Of a stretch of DNA of 64,000 bases, positions 7,096-16,050 are shown in pieces; position 1 is the stretch's first letter; every line of letters begins with the position of its first letter. Under the pieces are notes generated by a model, which saw only the letters and a program-made list of their open reading frames with translations, did no database searches and was not told where the DNA came from. The position numbers were made by a program, and so were the translations under genes. The DNA is from Flavobacterium sp. 270 (GTDB lineage: Bacteria > Bacteroidota > Bacteroidia > Flavobacteriales > Flavobacteriaceae), in contig NZ_SODM01000005.1 of NCBI RefSeq assembly GCF_004368785.1, forward strand, positions 1-64,000, given 5' to 3'.

Positions 7096-8319
7096 TTACA
7101 AAGGGAGTTCTGCAACTACAAAAGTGCTTCCGCCAACATAAATAAAATCATTTTTTCCGGCATTTTTCTTGGCTTCTGTAAATGCGCTTACAACAGAATC
7201 GTATTTTTCTCCTTTAAGATCGTAATTCTTAGCTGCATTTTGTAAAATTTCTGTAGCTAGACCTCTCGAAGAATCTGGTCTGCAAAAATAATATTGAGCC
7301 TTTTTAGGAAAAAGAGGTAAAATCGAATCCAGATCTTTGTCATTTACAACTCCAAGAACAATGTGCAGGTTTTCAAAAGTTTCTTTCTGAATTTGATTCA
7401 TAACAACCGCAAGTCCATGTTTGTTGTGTGCCGTGTCGCAGATTATTTTTGGATTTTCGCCTAATTGCTGCCATCTTCCTTGTAAGCCTGTATTTTTTAC
7501 AGTATTTAATAAACCAGCTTTTAAATTTTCATCAGAAACCTTAAATTGGTTTTGGCTGTTTAAAACCGCAATGGCCTGCTGAACCATTTTCTTGTTGTGA
7601 AATTGATAATCACCAATTAAGTCAGACGGGAAAACTTCTGGAATTAAATCGGAAGCAAAATAAATCGCTGCATTTTTTTCTTCGGCTTTAGCCAAAAAAA
7701 CCGGCTGTGTTTCTGCCGTATATTCGCCAATAACAACAGGAATGTTTTGTTTTATAATTCCGGCTTTCTCGCCTGCAATTGCTGCAGGAGTATTTCCTAA
7801 AAATTGAGTGTGATCTAAATCTATATTGGTAATTACCGAAACCAAAGGCGTAATAATATTTGTTGCATCAAGTCTTCCACCCAAGCCAACTTCAATTACT
7901 GCAATATCTACTTTTTCAGCAGCAAAATAATCAAATGCTAAACCAACAGACATTTCGAAAAAACTCATATCATTAGCTTCAAAAAAATCTTTATGTTTTG
8001 CGATAAATTCACAAACAAAATCTTCAGAAATTTCTTTTCCGTTTATTCTAATTCGCTCTCTAAAATCTTTTAAATGTGGCGAAGTGTATAATCCAACCTT
8101 ATATCCAGATTCCTGCAGTACAGATGCCAGCATATGCGACGTAGATCCTTTGCCATTTGTTCCTGCAACATGAATACATTTTAATTGGTTTTCGGGATTG
8201 CCAAGATGTTCCGCCAGCAGTTTTATGTTGGTCAAGTCTTCTTTGTATGCCGAAGCGCCTTGAAGCTGGTACATCGGAAGCTGATTAAACATCCAGTTTG
8301 TAGTTTCTTGATAGTTCAT
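7096..8319 (-). CDS. folC: Bifunctional folylpolyglutamate synthase / dihydrofolate synthase
   Basis: FolC joins glutamate to dihydropteroate and adds further glutamates to folates, using ATP, in the cytoplasm. The 407-residue protein has the Mur-ligase-type ATP site HVAGTNGKGSTSHML (about residues 50-64). The folate-binding YTSPHLKDFRERIRING follows, then IGLGG-like EVGLGGRLDATN and DLDHTQFLGNT, and a C-terminal Mur ligase domain with CDTAHNKHG. The length is usual for the family. The gene stands alone between the tRNA-Val and the divergent exbB, so it is probably transcribed by itself. Confidence 0.94.
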   Translation of the reverse strand: MNYQETTNWMFNQLPMYQLQGASAYKEDLTNIKLLAEHLGNPENQLKCIHVAGTNGKGSTSHMLASVLQESGYKVGLYTSPHLKDFRERIRINGKEISEDFVCEFIAKHKDFFEANDMSFFEMSVGLAFDYFAAEKVDIAVIEVGLGGRLDATNIITPLVSVITNIDLDHTQFLGNTPAAIAGEKAGIIKQNIPVVIGEYTAETQPVFLAKAEEKNAAIYFASDLIPEVFPSDLIGDYQFHNKKMVQQAIAVLNSQNQFKVSDENLKAGLLNTVKNTGLQGRWQQLGENPKIICDTAHNKHGLAVVMNQIQKETFENLHIVLGVVNDKDLDSILPLFPKKAQYYFCRPDSSRGLATEILQNAAKNYDLKGEKYDSVVSAFTEAKKNAGKNDFIYVGGSTFVVAELPL

Positions 8320-8449
8320 TTATTTGGATAAAATAGTTGTTGATTGAAATAAATTTCGATTTTTGTAGTTTAATATTACAGCGAAAATTATCTTTATTGC
8401 AAATTTCAAATATTTTTTAGAATTAATTATTAAAAACCAGAATTAATAT

Positions 8450-9145
8450 ATGTTTAGTTTTATTCAAGCACAAACAGATACCATTGCAAACGCCGCTTCT
8501 AATGTGGTAATCGAAAAAATCGCACCTAATACCGAAATATCAGTTTTGGGATTTATTCTAAAAGGAGGTTTCTTCCTGATTCCAATTGCAATCCTATTAT
8601 TTTACACTTTTTATGTAATTATAGAACGCTATTTATACATTAGTAAAGCATCAAAAATCGACAGTAGATTAATGCAGGATGTTGGTGATAAATTAAATTC
8701 TGGAAATATCGAATTAGCGAGAACGATTGTAGAAAGAAATGATACTGCAGCTGCAAATATTTTAAAAGAAGGTGTTTTAGTAATCGGAAGACCAATTGCA
8801 GAAATCGAATCTAATATGGACCGCGCCGCTGATATTGAAATTGGTGAAATGGAAAGACGCTTAGGTCATTTAGGACTTATTGCAGGTATTGCGCCAACAT
8901 TAGGTTTTATCGGAACTATTTCTGGAGTTATTAAGATTTTCTACAGCATTTCGGTAACAGAAAATATTAGTATCGGAAACATTTCCGGAGGTTTATACGA
9001 AAAAATGATCAGCTCTGGTTCTGGATTAATTGTGGGTATTATCGCGTATAGCGCTTACCACTTATTAAACGGAAAAATTGATGATTTTGCTTTAAAAATT
9101 CAGAAACAAATATTAGAATTTGTCAATATAATTCAAAGAGCATAA
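8450..9145 (+). CDS. exbB: ExbB/TolQ-type proton channel subunit
   Basis: This inner-membrane protein uses proton flow, with ExbD, to power TonB-dependent uptake or Tol functions. The 231-residue chain has a first membrane helix at about residues 37-58 (GGFFLIPIAILLFYTFYVII), a long cytoplasmic loop, and two more helices. The family core is LGLIAGIAPTLGFIGTISGVIKIF and GLYEKMISSGSGLIVGIIAY. Conserved small and Thr residues line the channel in this family. The ExbD-like gene follows after three bases, so the two are one operon. Confidence 0.92.
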   Translation: MFSFIQAQTDTIANAASNVVIEKIAPNTEISVLGFILKGGFFLIPIAILLFYTFYVIIERYLYISKASKIDSRLMQDVGDKLNSGNIELARTIVERNDTAAANILKEGVLVIGRPIAEIESNMDRAADIEIGEMERRLGHLGLIAGIAPTLGFIGTISGVIKIFYSISVTENISIGNISGGLYEKMISSGSGLIVGIIAYSAYHLLNGKIDDFALKIQKQILEFVNIIQRA

Positions 9146-9148
9146 GGT

Positions 9149-9544
9149 ATGTCTATTAAAAGAAAAAGAAGATTTCATGCCGAGGTCGCGACTTCGTCTT
9201 TAAGTGATATTATGTTTTTCCTGTTGTTGTTTTTCTTAATTATCTCAACGCTGGCAAATCCTAATGTTATTAAAATGACATTGCCAAAAGCCAAAGCCAA
9301 TGAAAAAACAAATAAACAGCTGATAAGTTTATCCGTTACAGAAGATAAAAAGTTTTACATCGACAAAGAACCGGTTGATTTTGAAAACCTGGAAACTTCA
9401 TTAATGACTAAGATCGGAACCGATAAAGAGCAAACCGTTGTAGTTCGTATTCCGTTTAATTTGCAAGTGCAAGATTTAGTTGATGTTTTGCAAATAGGAG
9501 TAAAGAATAATTTGAAATTTGTTATTGCTACAAGTCCGAAGTAG
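9149..9544 (+). CDS. exbD: ExbD/TolR-type channel subunit
   Basis: This 131-residue partner of ExbB has a short cytoplasmic N-terminus, one membrane helix (about residues 19-40, SDIMFFLLLFFLIISTLA) containing the conserved channel Asp20, and a periplasmic domain. The domain ends in the usual VVVRIPFNLQVQDLVDVLQI region. It starts three bases after exbB. A hairpin with flanking A and T runs follows at 9572-9617. Confidence 0.92.
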   Translation: MSIKRKRRFHAEVATSSLSDIMFFLLLFFLIISTLANPNVIKMTLPKAKANEKTNKQLISLSVTEDKKFYIDKEPVDFENLETSLMTKIGTDKEQTVVVRIPFNLQVQDLVDVLQIGVKNNLKFVIATSPK

Positions 9545-9571
9545 AAAAAATTACTAGGACGTGACCATAAT

Positions 9572-9617
9572 AAAAAAAATGGCGAAACAGTATAAGTTGA
9601 TTCGCCCATTTTTTTAT
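9572..9617 (+). terminator. Terminator of exbB-exbD
   Basis: AAAAAATGGCGAA and TTCGCCCATTTTTTT pair around a loop about 28 bases after the exbD stop codon. Confidence 0.75.
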
Positions 9618-9775
9618 TTCGGTCGTCCCGATAGCTGTCGGTAGCCAGCTTCTATTCCTCACGCAACTTGTCATTTCGACTAAAGGAGAAATCGCACGCG
9701 GGATTCTACAAAGATTGAGATTAGCTGTGAGGAATTTCTAGTGAGATGCTTCATTCCTCGCAATGACAAACTAAA
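9618..9775. repeat. Composite intergenic repeat element
   Basis: Between two terminators lies non-coding DNA with a near-palindrome (CCCGATAGCTGTCGG), the inverted pair ATTCCTCAC (near 9653) and GTGAGGAAT (near 9727), and GTCATTTCGAC facing AATGACAAAC. It looks like a fragment of a dispersed repeat rather than a gene. Confidence 0.5.
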
Positions 9776-9777
9776 CT

Positions 9778-9812
9778 AAAAAAGGCCTTCAGATTTCTGA
9801 AAGCCTTTTTAT
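9778..9812. terminator. Bidirectional terminator before the tonB-like gene's end
   Basis: AAAAAGGCCTTCAG and CTGAAAGCCTTTTT form a stem around ATTT in the convergent gap. It can serve both strands. Confidence 0.75.
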
Positions 9813-9851
9813 ATAAGAACAGATTTAGTGTAGATCCGTGAAATTCGTGTT

Positions 9852-10751
9852 TTAATTCAAACTAAAATTATAAATAATTTTCCCAACTTGTTTTACAGGA
9901 GCATCATCGTCAGATTCCCATTTTGTATTCATTGCAGCAATTCTGGCTTGATCTAGCAAACATTTTGCTGTATTTGTAGTTCCTTTTATTCCGGCAGTTG
10001 CGCTAATCGTTTTTCCGTTTTGGTCAACGCTTACTTCTACAACAACTTTTCCTTCTTCGTTACAAGTGTATTTTGGTGCAGGTTTAGATAAAGCTTTTCT
10101 GTTTCCAAGAGAATAACCCGATCCACCTCCAGAACCTCCGCCACTTCCGGCTCCGTAACCGCTTCCTGTGCCAATACCATTTCCGGTTCCGTTACCGCCA
10201 CCGGTCCCACCGCCAGAACCACCAGTTCCGTAATATCCGTTAGAGCCTAAACTTCCGTTTGCTTTTCCTTTATTTCCAGCTACTTTATCATCGCCGTCAC
10301 CGCCTTTATTTGATCCTTTTAAAATACTAGATAAAGCATCGTTTGTAGAGTTCGAAACTTTTGGTTTTTCAGGAACAGGTTTTGTTACTGGTTTTTCAAC
10401 CGGAACAGGTTTTTTAGGTTTTTCTTTTGTCGGAATAACAACATCATTATCTGTAGTTGTGTTTTCCTGTGTTATAATTGCTTCTTCAGGAGTTGATTTT
10501 ACTGGAGTCGCTTTTGCGTTATTTTTTACATTCAAAACTTCGCTTTTATAATTGGCTCCAGAACCTAAATCACTGTCACCAAAATTTACAGTTACACCAC
10601 CACCGCCACCGCCTGATGCAAGCGCGGCATTATTTTCCGGATTATAAGGAGGCCAAAAACGTATAAAAAACAGCAATACTAAAATTACCGCATATATAGC
10701 AGTAGAAATTAGTAAAGATTTCTTTTTATCTGAAGAAGTGGCTACGCTCAT
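9852..10751 (-). CDS. TonB-family energy transducer, glycine-rich
   Basis: This 299-residue protein spans the periplasm. It has one N-terminal membrane anchor (about residues 13-31), then a proline/lysine stretch typical of TonB (PKKPVPVEKPVTKPVPEKPK). A long glycine/serine-rich linker follows (about 165-215, GGTGGGNGTGNGIGTG and similar), then a C-terminal TonB domain (YTCNEEGKVVVEVSVDQNGK ... TKCLLDQARIAAMNTKWESD in outline). Two cysteines in that domain could form a disulphide. The usual TonB proline-rich spacer is partly replaced by the glycine-rich one. It converges on exbB-exbD rather than lying in operon with them, but probably works with them. Confidence 0.83.
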   Translation of the reverse strand: MSVATSSDKKKSLLISTAIYAVILVLLFFIRFWPPYNPENNAALASGGGGGGVTVNFGDSDLGSGANYKSEVLNVKNNAKATPVKSTPEEAIITQENTTTDNDVVIPTKEKPKKPVPVEKPVTKPVPEKPKVSNSTNDALSSILKGSNKGGDGDDKVAGNKGKANGSLGSNGYYGTGGSGGGTGGGNGTGNGIGTGSGYGAGSGGGSGGGSGYSLGNRKALSKPAPKYTCNEEGKVVVEVSVDQNGKTISATAGIKGTTNTAKCLLDQARIAAMNTKWESDDDAPVKQVGKIIYNFSLN

Positions 10752-10854
10752 TATAATTCTAAATTTTGTAATTGTATTAAAATAAAAACGTTTAAAAGTA
10801 GTAAAAATTGTTTACAATCAAATTAGGAATTTAGGCGTAAAATGTGGCTGGTTT

Positions 10855-10940
10855 TTTCTCGCAGATTTAGCAGATCATGTAGATTTATTTTCTATTCAAA
10901 CGAAATAAAAATCCCCTTAATCTGCTAAATCTGCGAGAAA
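10855..10940. repeat. Perfect 20-bp inverted repeat
   Basis: TTTCTCGCAGATTTAGCAGA at 10855-10874 has its exact reverse complement at 10921-10940, 46 bases apart, in the gap between the tonB-like gene and the dehydrogenase gene. Confidence 0.85.
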
Positions 10941-10945
10941 CAAAA

Positions 10946-10981
10946 AAAACGAACCAAATATATTTATCTGATTCGTTTTTA
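10946..10981 (-). terminator. Terminator of the dehydrogenase gene
   Basis: AAAAACGAA and TTCGTTTTT pair across about 18 bases, immediately beyond the minus-strand stop codon at 11000. Confidence 0.65.
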
Positions 10982-10999
10982 AGAAAAGTATAAAAAAAA

Positions 11000-12226
11000 T
11001 TATACTAATTGTTTCAATGCAATTTCAAAAGCCGTTGCACTGATATTTGTTTTTGATGAATTTAAAGCATGAGCTTTTACAATCGCATTTTTAATGATTT
11101 CTGATGTGTCATTAAAAATTGCCTCATCTGTCATTTGAACTTTTTTCTCCATGAAATAAGCAAAAACCCTTGCCATTCCGCAGTTCGAAATAAAATCAGG
11201 AATCAAACTTACTTTATGATCTACTTCTTCCATAATAGAACCGAAGAAAATTTCTTTATCGGCAAAAGGAACATTTGCACCACAAGAAATTACTTCCAAT
11301 CCGTTTGCAATTAAACTGTCAATTTGTGTTTGAGTAACCAATCTAGAAGCAGCACAGGGCGTGAAAATTTCAGCACCAATTGTCCAGATTTTTGAGTTGA
11401 CTTCTTCAAATGGAATCATATTTTCGGCAACTAATTTGTTTCCGTCTTTATTTAAAAATAGTGTTTTAATTTCATCAAAAGAGAAACCTTCTTCTTTAAT
11501 TAAACCTCCGTCGCGGTCAATAATTCCGATAACTTTTGCGCCCATTTCAGCTAAATAAAAAGCAGCAGCAGAACCTACGTTTCCAAAACCTTGTACGATT
11601 GCTTTTTTACCTTTTATGTCTCCGCCATACGTTGCGTAAAAATGGCGAACAGCCTCTGCAACTCCAAAACCGGTAATCATATCGGCAACGGTATATTTTC
11701 GTGTTACATCTGGTGAAAATTTAGGGTTTTCGATTACTTTAATTACACCTTGGCGCAATTGCCCAATTCTATTAATTTTATCTGCTTCTGTTGGTTTAAA
11801 ATGTCCGTTAAAAACACCTTCTTGCGGATGCCAGACACCACATTCTTCTGTCATTGGGATTACTTCGTGAATTTCATCAACATTTAAATCGCCGCCAGTT
11901 CCGTAATAGCTTTTTAATAAAGGCGAAACCGCTTTGTACCAACGTTGTAAAACTCCTTTTTTGCGAGGATCATTAGGGTCAAAATTAATTCCGGATTTAG
12001 CACCGCCAATTGCCGGGCCAGAAACAGAAAACTTAACTTCCATAGTTTTTGCCAGCGACAAAACTTCATTCATATCTAATCCTTTTCTCATTCTTGTTCC
12101 ACCGCCGGCAGCTCCTCCGCGAAGCGAATTAATAACCGTCCATCCTTCGGCTTCTGTTTCAGAATCTTTCCAGTTAAAAACAATTTCAGGTGCTTTATTT
12201 TCAAATTGCTGTAATAAATCTTTCAT
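11000..12226 (-). CDS. Glu/Leu/Phe/Val dehydrogenase family protein
   Basis: This 408-residue cytoplasmic enzyme of the amino-acid dehydrogenase family oxidatively deaminates an amino acid to its 2-oxo acid with NAD(P). Visible motifs are the substrate-binding loop GGAAGGGTRMRKGLD (about 37-51), the catalytic-lysine region GPAIGGAKSGI (about 70-80), the GDLNVDEIHEV segment, and the Rossmann motif VQGFGNVGSAAAFYL. The chain is closest in layout to the Flavobacteriia proteins called leucine or glutamate dehydrogenase. Which amino acid it prefers cannot be judged from the sequence. It is monocistronic with its own hairpin. Confidence 0.87.
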   Translation of the reverse strand: MKDLLQQFENKAPEIVFNWKDSETEAEGWTVINSLRGGAAGGGTRMRKGLDMNEVLSLAKTMEVKFSVSGPAIGGAKSGINFDPNDPRKKGVLQRWYKAVSPLLKSYYGTGGDLNVDEIHEVIPMTEECGVWHPQEGVFNGHFKPTEADKINRIGQLRQGVIKVIENPKFSPDVTRKYTVADMITGFGVAEAVRHFYATYGGDIKGKKAIVQGFGNVGSAAAFYLAEMGAKVIGIIDRDGGLIKEEGFSFDEIKTLFLNKDGNKLVAENMIPFEEVNSKIWTIGAEIFTPCAASRLVTQTQIDSLIANGLEVISCGANVPFADKEIFFGSIMEEVDHKVSLIPDFISNCGMARVFAYFMEKKVQMTDEAIFNDTSEIIKNAIVKAHALNSSKTNISATAFEIALKQLV

Positions 12227-12311
12227 TTTGTTAAGATATGTTTAGTTTGTGTAAAAGTATGAAATAGAATAATGCGAATAATGTATTTTTCAGCAATTTT
12301 ATTTTTATAAA

Positions 12312-12343
12312 AAAGAAAGCCGAAAACATTACGTCTTCGGCTT
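12312..12343 (-). terminator. Terminator of the chalcone-isomerase-like gene
   Basis: AAGCCGAA and TTCGGCTT form a stem around a short loop in the gap beyond the minus-strand stop codon at 12368. The A-rich left side becomes the T-run on that strand. Confidence 0.7.
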
Positions 12344-12367
12344 AAGTATATTAAGGGAAATTGAAAA

Positions 12368-12943
12368 TTACATTCCTAATAAATTTTTCTTTAAAGTTTC
12401 GTCAACTGGTTTGTTAGAAAGCCAGATTCCGAATAAAGCTTGTTTGAAATCAAATCCGGGAATTTTTCCTTTTAGAGTTTCGTTTTTATAAACATATAAA
12501 GTTTGGTCCAGCGGATTGTAAGCCAAAATAAATACGTCTTTCTCTGTTATAGCATCACTTAAGAAAGTTTTAAATTCTTCAATTCTTGGGCGTAATTCGT
12601 TAAGATTACTTCCTGCAGATTTTTCAAAACCAGCATTCATCGCCTTTGTTAGTTTATTTGAAGAAACCATAGAAGAAGTGATTTCAATTCTAATAGCCAT
12701 TTCAGTATCGCTGTCAATAATAAATTTAGGATCCTGACTTAATTGAGATAGATACAAAGCTTGTACATAAACTTCTAACCACATTTTAGATCTCCCGCCT
12801 GCACCATTAAGTTGTAATGTCTTATTTTGAAAGTCAATTTTTCTAGGAACAGTAACGCCATTTACCTCTAATTGAGTTTGGGCAGAAACCGCAGAAAATT
12901 GTAAGCTTAAAAGTAGTGTAAGTAATAGTAAAATCTTTCTCAT
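12368..12943 (-). CDS. Exported chalcone-isomerase-like protein
   Basis: This 191-residue protein has a signal peptide (about the first 22 residues, ending AVSAQ). It then has the chalcone-isomerase-like fold seen in many bacterial periplasmic proteins: VNGVTVPRKIDFQNKTLQLNGAGGR, then MWLEVYVQALYL, ITSSMVSSNKLTKAMNAGFEKS, and a C-terminal IWLSNKPVDETLKKNLLGM. In bacteria this family's function is unsettled; it does not imply flavonoid chemistry. The gene is alone, with a terminator behind it and a 482-base gap in front. Confidence 0.82.
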   Translation of the reverse strand: MRKILLLLTLLLSLQFSAVSAQTQLEVNGVTVPRKIDFQNKTLQLNGAGGRSKMWLEVYVQALYLSQLSQDPKFIIDSDTEMAIRIEITSSMVSSNKLTKAMNAGFEKSAGSNLNELRPRIEEFKTFLSDAITEKDVFILAYNPLDQTLYVYKNETLKGKIPGFDFKQALFGIWLSNKPVDETLKKNLLGM

Positions 12944-13291
12944 GTTCTATCGATTATTTAATTTTTGGTCAAAATTAATGTTAATTTCTTAATAATAAGT
13001 GCTTTGTTAACATGTTTTTTTTCTTTGCATTGAGTTTTTTTTAATTCTATTGGTTTAATAATCAAATTAATAAGAGTTAGTTTACGTAGAATTACGTGCT
13101 TTAAGATTTGTTTAATCTTTTTGAAATAAAAAACGGCCGCTTTTTTTCTGATTTATGAATTTAAACCAACAATTTTATTCTTAAAAATTAAAGAAAACGT
13201 TGCAGGATTAATGCCACTTAATGTAAAAACCTATATTATTACGAAAACGTTATCGTTATTGTTGTCAATCTATTAATTTTGTATGCATGCA
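12944..13291. other. AT-rich gap with no gene found
   Basis: This part of the gap between the chalcone-isomerase-like gene and the acyl-CoA dehydrogenase shows no convincing reading frame, RNA gene or long inverted repeat. The promoter of the downstream gene begins at 13292. Confidence 0.5.
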
Positions 13292-13322
13292 TTGTTAATT
13301 TCGCTTTTAAAAATTATCTTTG
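13292..13322 (+). promoter_or_regulatory. Promoter of the acyl-CoA dehydrogenase gene
   Basis: A -33 TTG at 13292-13294 and TATCTTTG at 13315-13322 are separated by 20 bases. Both fit the Bacteroidota consensus (TTG, 17-23 bases, TAnnTTTG). The leader would be about 100 bases. Confidence 0.65.
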
Positions 13323-13425
13323 GTAGCTTTTTTTCAGGAAATTAAGTAATTCAAAAACAAAAAAATAAACAACCACTTAACGGTTTAATTTAAAAACCGT
13401 TTAAAAAACAATAAATTATAAAACT

Positions 13426-14568
13426 ATGGATTTCAATCTTACCGAAGAACATTTAATGATTCAGCAAGCCGCTAGAGATTTCGCTCAAAACGAGCTGCTT
13501 CCGGGTGTTATTGAGCGTGACGAAAAACAAATTTTTCCGACAGAGCAAGTAAAAAAAATGGGACAATTAGGTTTCATGGGAATGATGGTTGATCCAAAAT
13601 ATGGAGGAAGCGGGCTGGATGCAATTTCTTATGTAATCGCGATGGAAGAAATTTCTAAAGTTGATGCCTCTGCTTCTGTAGTAATGTCTGTAAACAATTC
13701 TTTGGTTTGCTGGGGATTACAGGAATTTGGAACTGAAGAACAAAAACAAAAATATTTGCCAGGTTTGGCGTCTGGTGAAATTCACGGAGCATTTTGTTTA
13801 AGTGAGCCGGAAGCGGGAAGTGATGCAACTTCGCAAAAAACTACTGCAATTGATATGGGCGACCATTATCTGGTAAACGGAACAAAAAACTGGATTACAA
13901 ACGGGAATACCGCTTCTGTATATTTAGTAATTGCACAAACGCACCCAGAATTAAAACATAAAGGAATCAATGCATTGATTATGACCAAAGATATGCCTGG
14001 TTTTTCTATTGGTCCAAAAGAACAAAAAATGGGAATTCGCGGTTCAGATACACATTCATTAATGTTTTCTGATGTAAAAGTTCCTAAAGAAAACAGAATT
14101 GGAGAAGATGGTTTTGGGTTTAAATTTGCGATGAAAACTTTAGCCGGAGGCCGTATTGGTATTGCTTCTCAGGCTTTAGGAATTGCTTCTGGTGCTTACG
14201 AACTTGCTTTGAAATATTCTAAAGAACGTAAAGCTTTTGGAACTGAAATCTGCAACCATCAGGCAATTGCTTTTAAATTAGCAGATATGGCGGTAAATAT
14301 TGAAGCAGCACGTCATTTATGTATGAAAGCAGCTTGGGATAAAGACCAGCACAAAAATTATGATGTTTCTGGCGCAATGGCAAAATTATTTGCTTCGCAA
14401 GTTGCAATGGACACTGCGGTTGAAGCGGTTCAGATTCACGGAGGAAATGGTTATGTAAAAGAATATCATGTAGAGCGTTTTATGCGTGATGCTAAGATTA
14501 CTCAGATTTATGAAGGAACTTCAGAAATTCAGAAAATTGTAATTTCGAGATCTGTTATCGCAGGATAA
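13426..14568 (+). CDS. Acyl-CoA dehydrogenase
   Basis: This cytoplasmic FAD enzyme introduces the first double bond into acyl-CoA. The 380-residue length is that of short/medium-chain enzymes. It has the N-terminal helical domain and the FAD-contact segment FCLSEPEAGSDATSQKT. The beta domain has KNWITNGNTA, and the C-terminal domain has LAGGRIGIASQALGIA and QIHGGNGYVKEYHVERFMRDAKI. The catalytic glutamate is in IYEGTSEIQ. The fit is closest to butyryl/short-chain or glutaryl-type family members. It has its own promoter and a terminator hairpin downstream. Confidence 0.93.
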   Translation: MDFNLTEEHLMIQQAARDFAQNELLPGVIERDEKQIFPTEQVKKMGQLGFMGMMVDPKYGGSGLDAISYVIAMEEISKVDASASVVMSVNNSLVCWGLQEFGTEEQKQKYLPGLASGEIHGAFCLSEPEAGSDATSQKTTAIDMGDHYLVNGTKNWITNGNTASVYLVIAQTHPELKHKGINALIMTKDMPGFSIGPKEQKMGIRGSDTHSLMFSDVKVPKENRIGEDGFGFKFAMKTLAGGRIGIASQALGIASGAYELALKYSKERKAFGTEICNHQAIAFKLADMAVNIEAARHLCMKAAWDKDQHKNYDVSGAMAKLFASQVAMDTAVEAVQIHGGNGYVKEYHVERFMRDAKITQIYEGTSEIQKIVISRSVIAG

Positions 14569-14592
14569 TTTTTCAATAAAAAATAAATACTA

Positions 14593-14636
14593 AAAAACCC
14601 TTTTGAAGTTTAAGCTTCGAAAGGGTTTTGTTTTTA
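14593..14636 (+). terminator. Terminator of the acyl-CoA dehydrogenase gene
   Basis: AAAACCCTTT(T)GAAG and CTTCGAAAGGGTTTT pair around a short loop, followed by T's. Confidence 0.8.
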
Positions 14637-14679
14637 AGAAGATAATTTAATTACATTTACAGCATCTGAATTATCAATT

Positions 14680-15357
14680 ATGTACGACGAATTAAAATAT
14701 TGGTATTTGCGCGATCACAAATTGTTCCGGACTTTAAGCTTCGGACAAATCAAGCAATTGTGCATTATTACAGGTTTTAAAAAAGCATCAAAAGGCGAAA
14801 TTATTTATTTCTCTTCTTCAGATGTGCCTCGTATTTTTTTACTTAAAAAAGGAAATATCAAAATTGTCGCTGTCGATGAAGACGGAAACGAAACTATAAA
14901 AGACATTATTCAGAAAGGTGATTTGTTTGGCGAATTAACTTTAGAAAAAGACGATAAAGCCAACGAATATGCAAAAGTATTGTCTGACGATGTTGCAATC
15001 TGCAGTTTTTTAATGTCTGATTTTGAAGACTTATTATTAAGAAATCCAACATTGGCACTTTCGTACACGAAGTTTGTGGGTTTAAAAATGAAACGTATTA
15101 AAAACAGTTACGCCAATTTAATTTCTAAAGATGCCAAGACAAGATTGTACCAATTTCTAAAAGATTGGGCGGAACAAGAAGGAGTAAGAAATGGAAATTC
15201 TGTTGCGATCGAAAATTATTTGACCCAAAACGATATCGCCCAGATTATTTGTACCTCAAGACAAACCGCGACGCAATTACTGAATGAGATGGAAACGAAC
15301 AATCTTTTAAGTTACGCCAGAAAAGAAATTATCATTCCGGATATTACCAAATTATAA
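14680..15357 (+). CDS. Crp/Fnr-family regulator with a full HTH
   Basis: This 225-residue protein has the complete Crp architecture. The cNMP-binding beta-roll is at about residues 15-125 (FKKASKGEIIYFSSSDVPRI, then KGDLFGELTLEK), with the FGE motif of the ligand pocket. A long dimerisation helix follows, then a winged helix-turn-helix of the HTH_Crp type (LTQNDIAQIICTSRQTATQLLNEM). It is the most canonical of the three Crp-like proteins in the window. It lies 90 bases upstream of the peroxiredoxin-YHS operon and may regulate it, which is inference from position. No iron-sulphur cysteine cluster of the Fnr kind is seen. Confidence 0.88.
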   Translation: MYDELKYWYLRDHKLFRTLSFGQIKQLCIITGFKKASKGEIIYFSSSDVPRIFLLKKGNIKIVAVDEDGNETIKDIIQKGDLFGELTLEKDDKANEYAKVLSDDVAICSFLMSDFEDLLLRNPTLALSYTKFVGLKMKRIKNSYANLISKDAKTRLYQFLKDWAEQEGVRNGNSVAIENYLTQNDIAQIICTSRQTATQLLNEMETNNLLSYARKEIIIPDITKL

Positions 15358-15447
15358 CTATTTTACCTGAAGTGTAAGTTAGCCGACAAATTGTTTTTTC
15401 ATATCAAAGTAGTTTTACATCATCATAAAAGATGAAAAACTACAACT

Positions 15448-16044
15448 ATGAAAAAATTACTTTTTATGCTGTTTGCGACAACAAGTATTGTTGCAAATGC
15501 TCAAAATGCAGTTCCCAAATCTGCAACTGATATTGCTCCTTTATTGATAGGAGAGAAAATTCCGAATTCGATTTTAAAATCATCTGAAGACAAAGCCGTA
15601 AATGTTTCTGATTTAATCAAGAAAAAGAAAACTGTTTTGGTTTTTTACCGTGGCGGCTGGTGTCCTTATTGTAATCTGCATTTGTCTGCTTTGGCTGAAG
15701 CCGAAAAACAAATTCTGGATTTAGGTTATCAGGTAATTGCAGTAAGTCCAGATGCTCCTGAAAATTTAAAAATTACCGAAGAAAAGGATAAAGTAAAATA
15801 CACTTTACTTTCTGACTCAAAAGGAGAATTTATTAAAGCCTTCGGAATTGCTTTTGAAGCTCCAGAAAACTATAAATCAGTTATTAACGTACATTCAAAA
15901 GGAGCAAATACTAATTTTTTACCGGTTCCTTCTGTTTTTGTAGTAAATACTGATGGTGACATTCTGTTTGAATATATTTCGCCAGATTTTAAACATCGTA
16001 TAACTGCTGAATTATTAGTTTCAGTATTAAAAAACTTAAATTAA
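15448..16044 (+). CDS. Exported peroxiredoxin-like (AhpC/TSA) protein
   Basis: This 198-residue protein has a signal peptide (MKKLLFMLFATTSIVANAQ) and a thioredoxin-fold domain of the AhpC/TSA kind. The active-site stretch YRGGWCPYCNLHLSAL carries a CPYC motif, more like a thiol-disulphide oxidoreductase than a classic two-Cys peroxiredoxin. FYRGGWCPYC is typical of the peroxiredoxin-like subgroup. It probably reduces peroxides or disulphides in the periplasm. It is first in a run of eight genes with gaps of 22 bases or less. Confidence 0.85.
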   Translation: MKKLLFMLFATTSIVANAQNAVPKSATDIAPLLIGEKIPNSILKSSEDKAVNVSDLIKKKKTVLVFYRGGWCPYCNLHLSALAEAEKQILDLGYQVIAVSPDAPENLKITEEKDKVKYTLLSDSKGEFIKAFGIAFEAPENYKSVINVHSKGANTNFLPVPSVFVVNTDGDILFEYISPDFKHRITAELLVSVLKNLN

Positions 16045-16050
16045 AAGAAG

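Noticed and set aside
13130..13150. CGGCCG hairpin with T-run as a terminator
   Set aside because: The stem is only a few bases long and no transcript upstream needs it on that strand.
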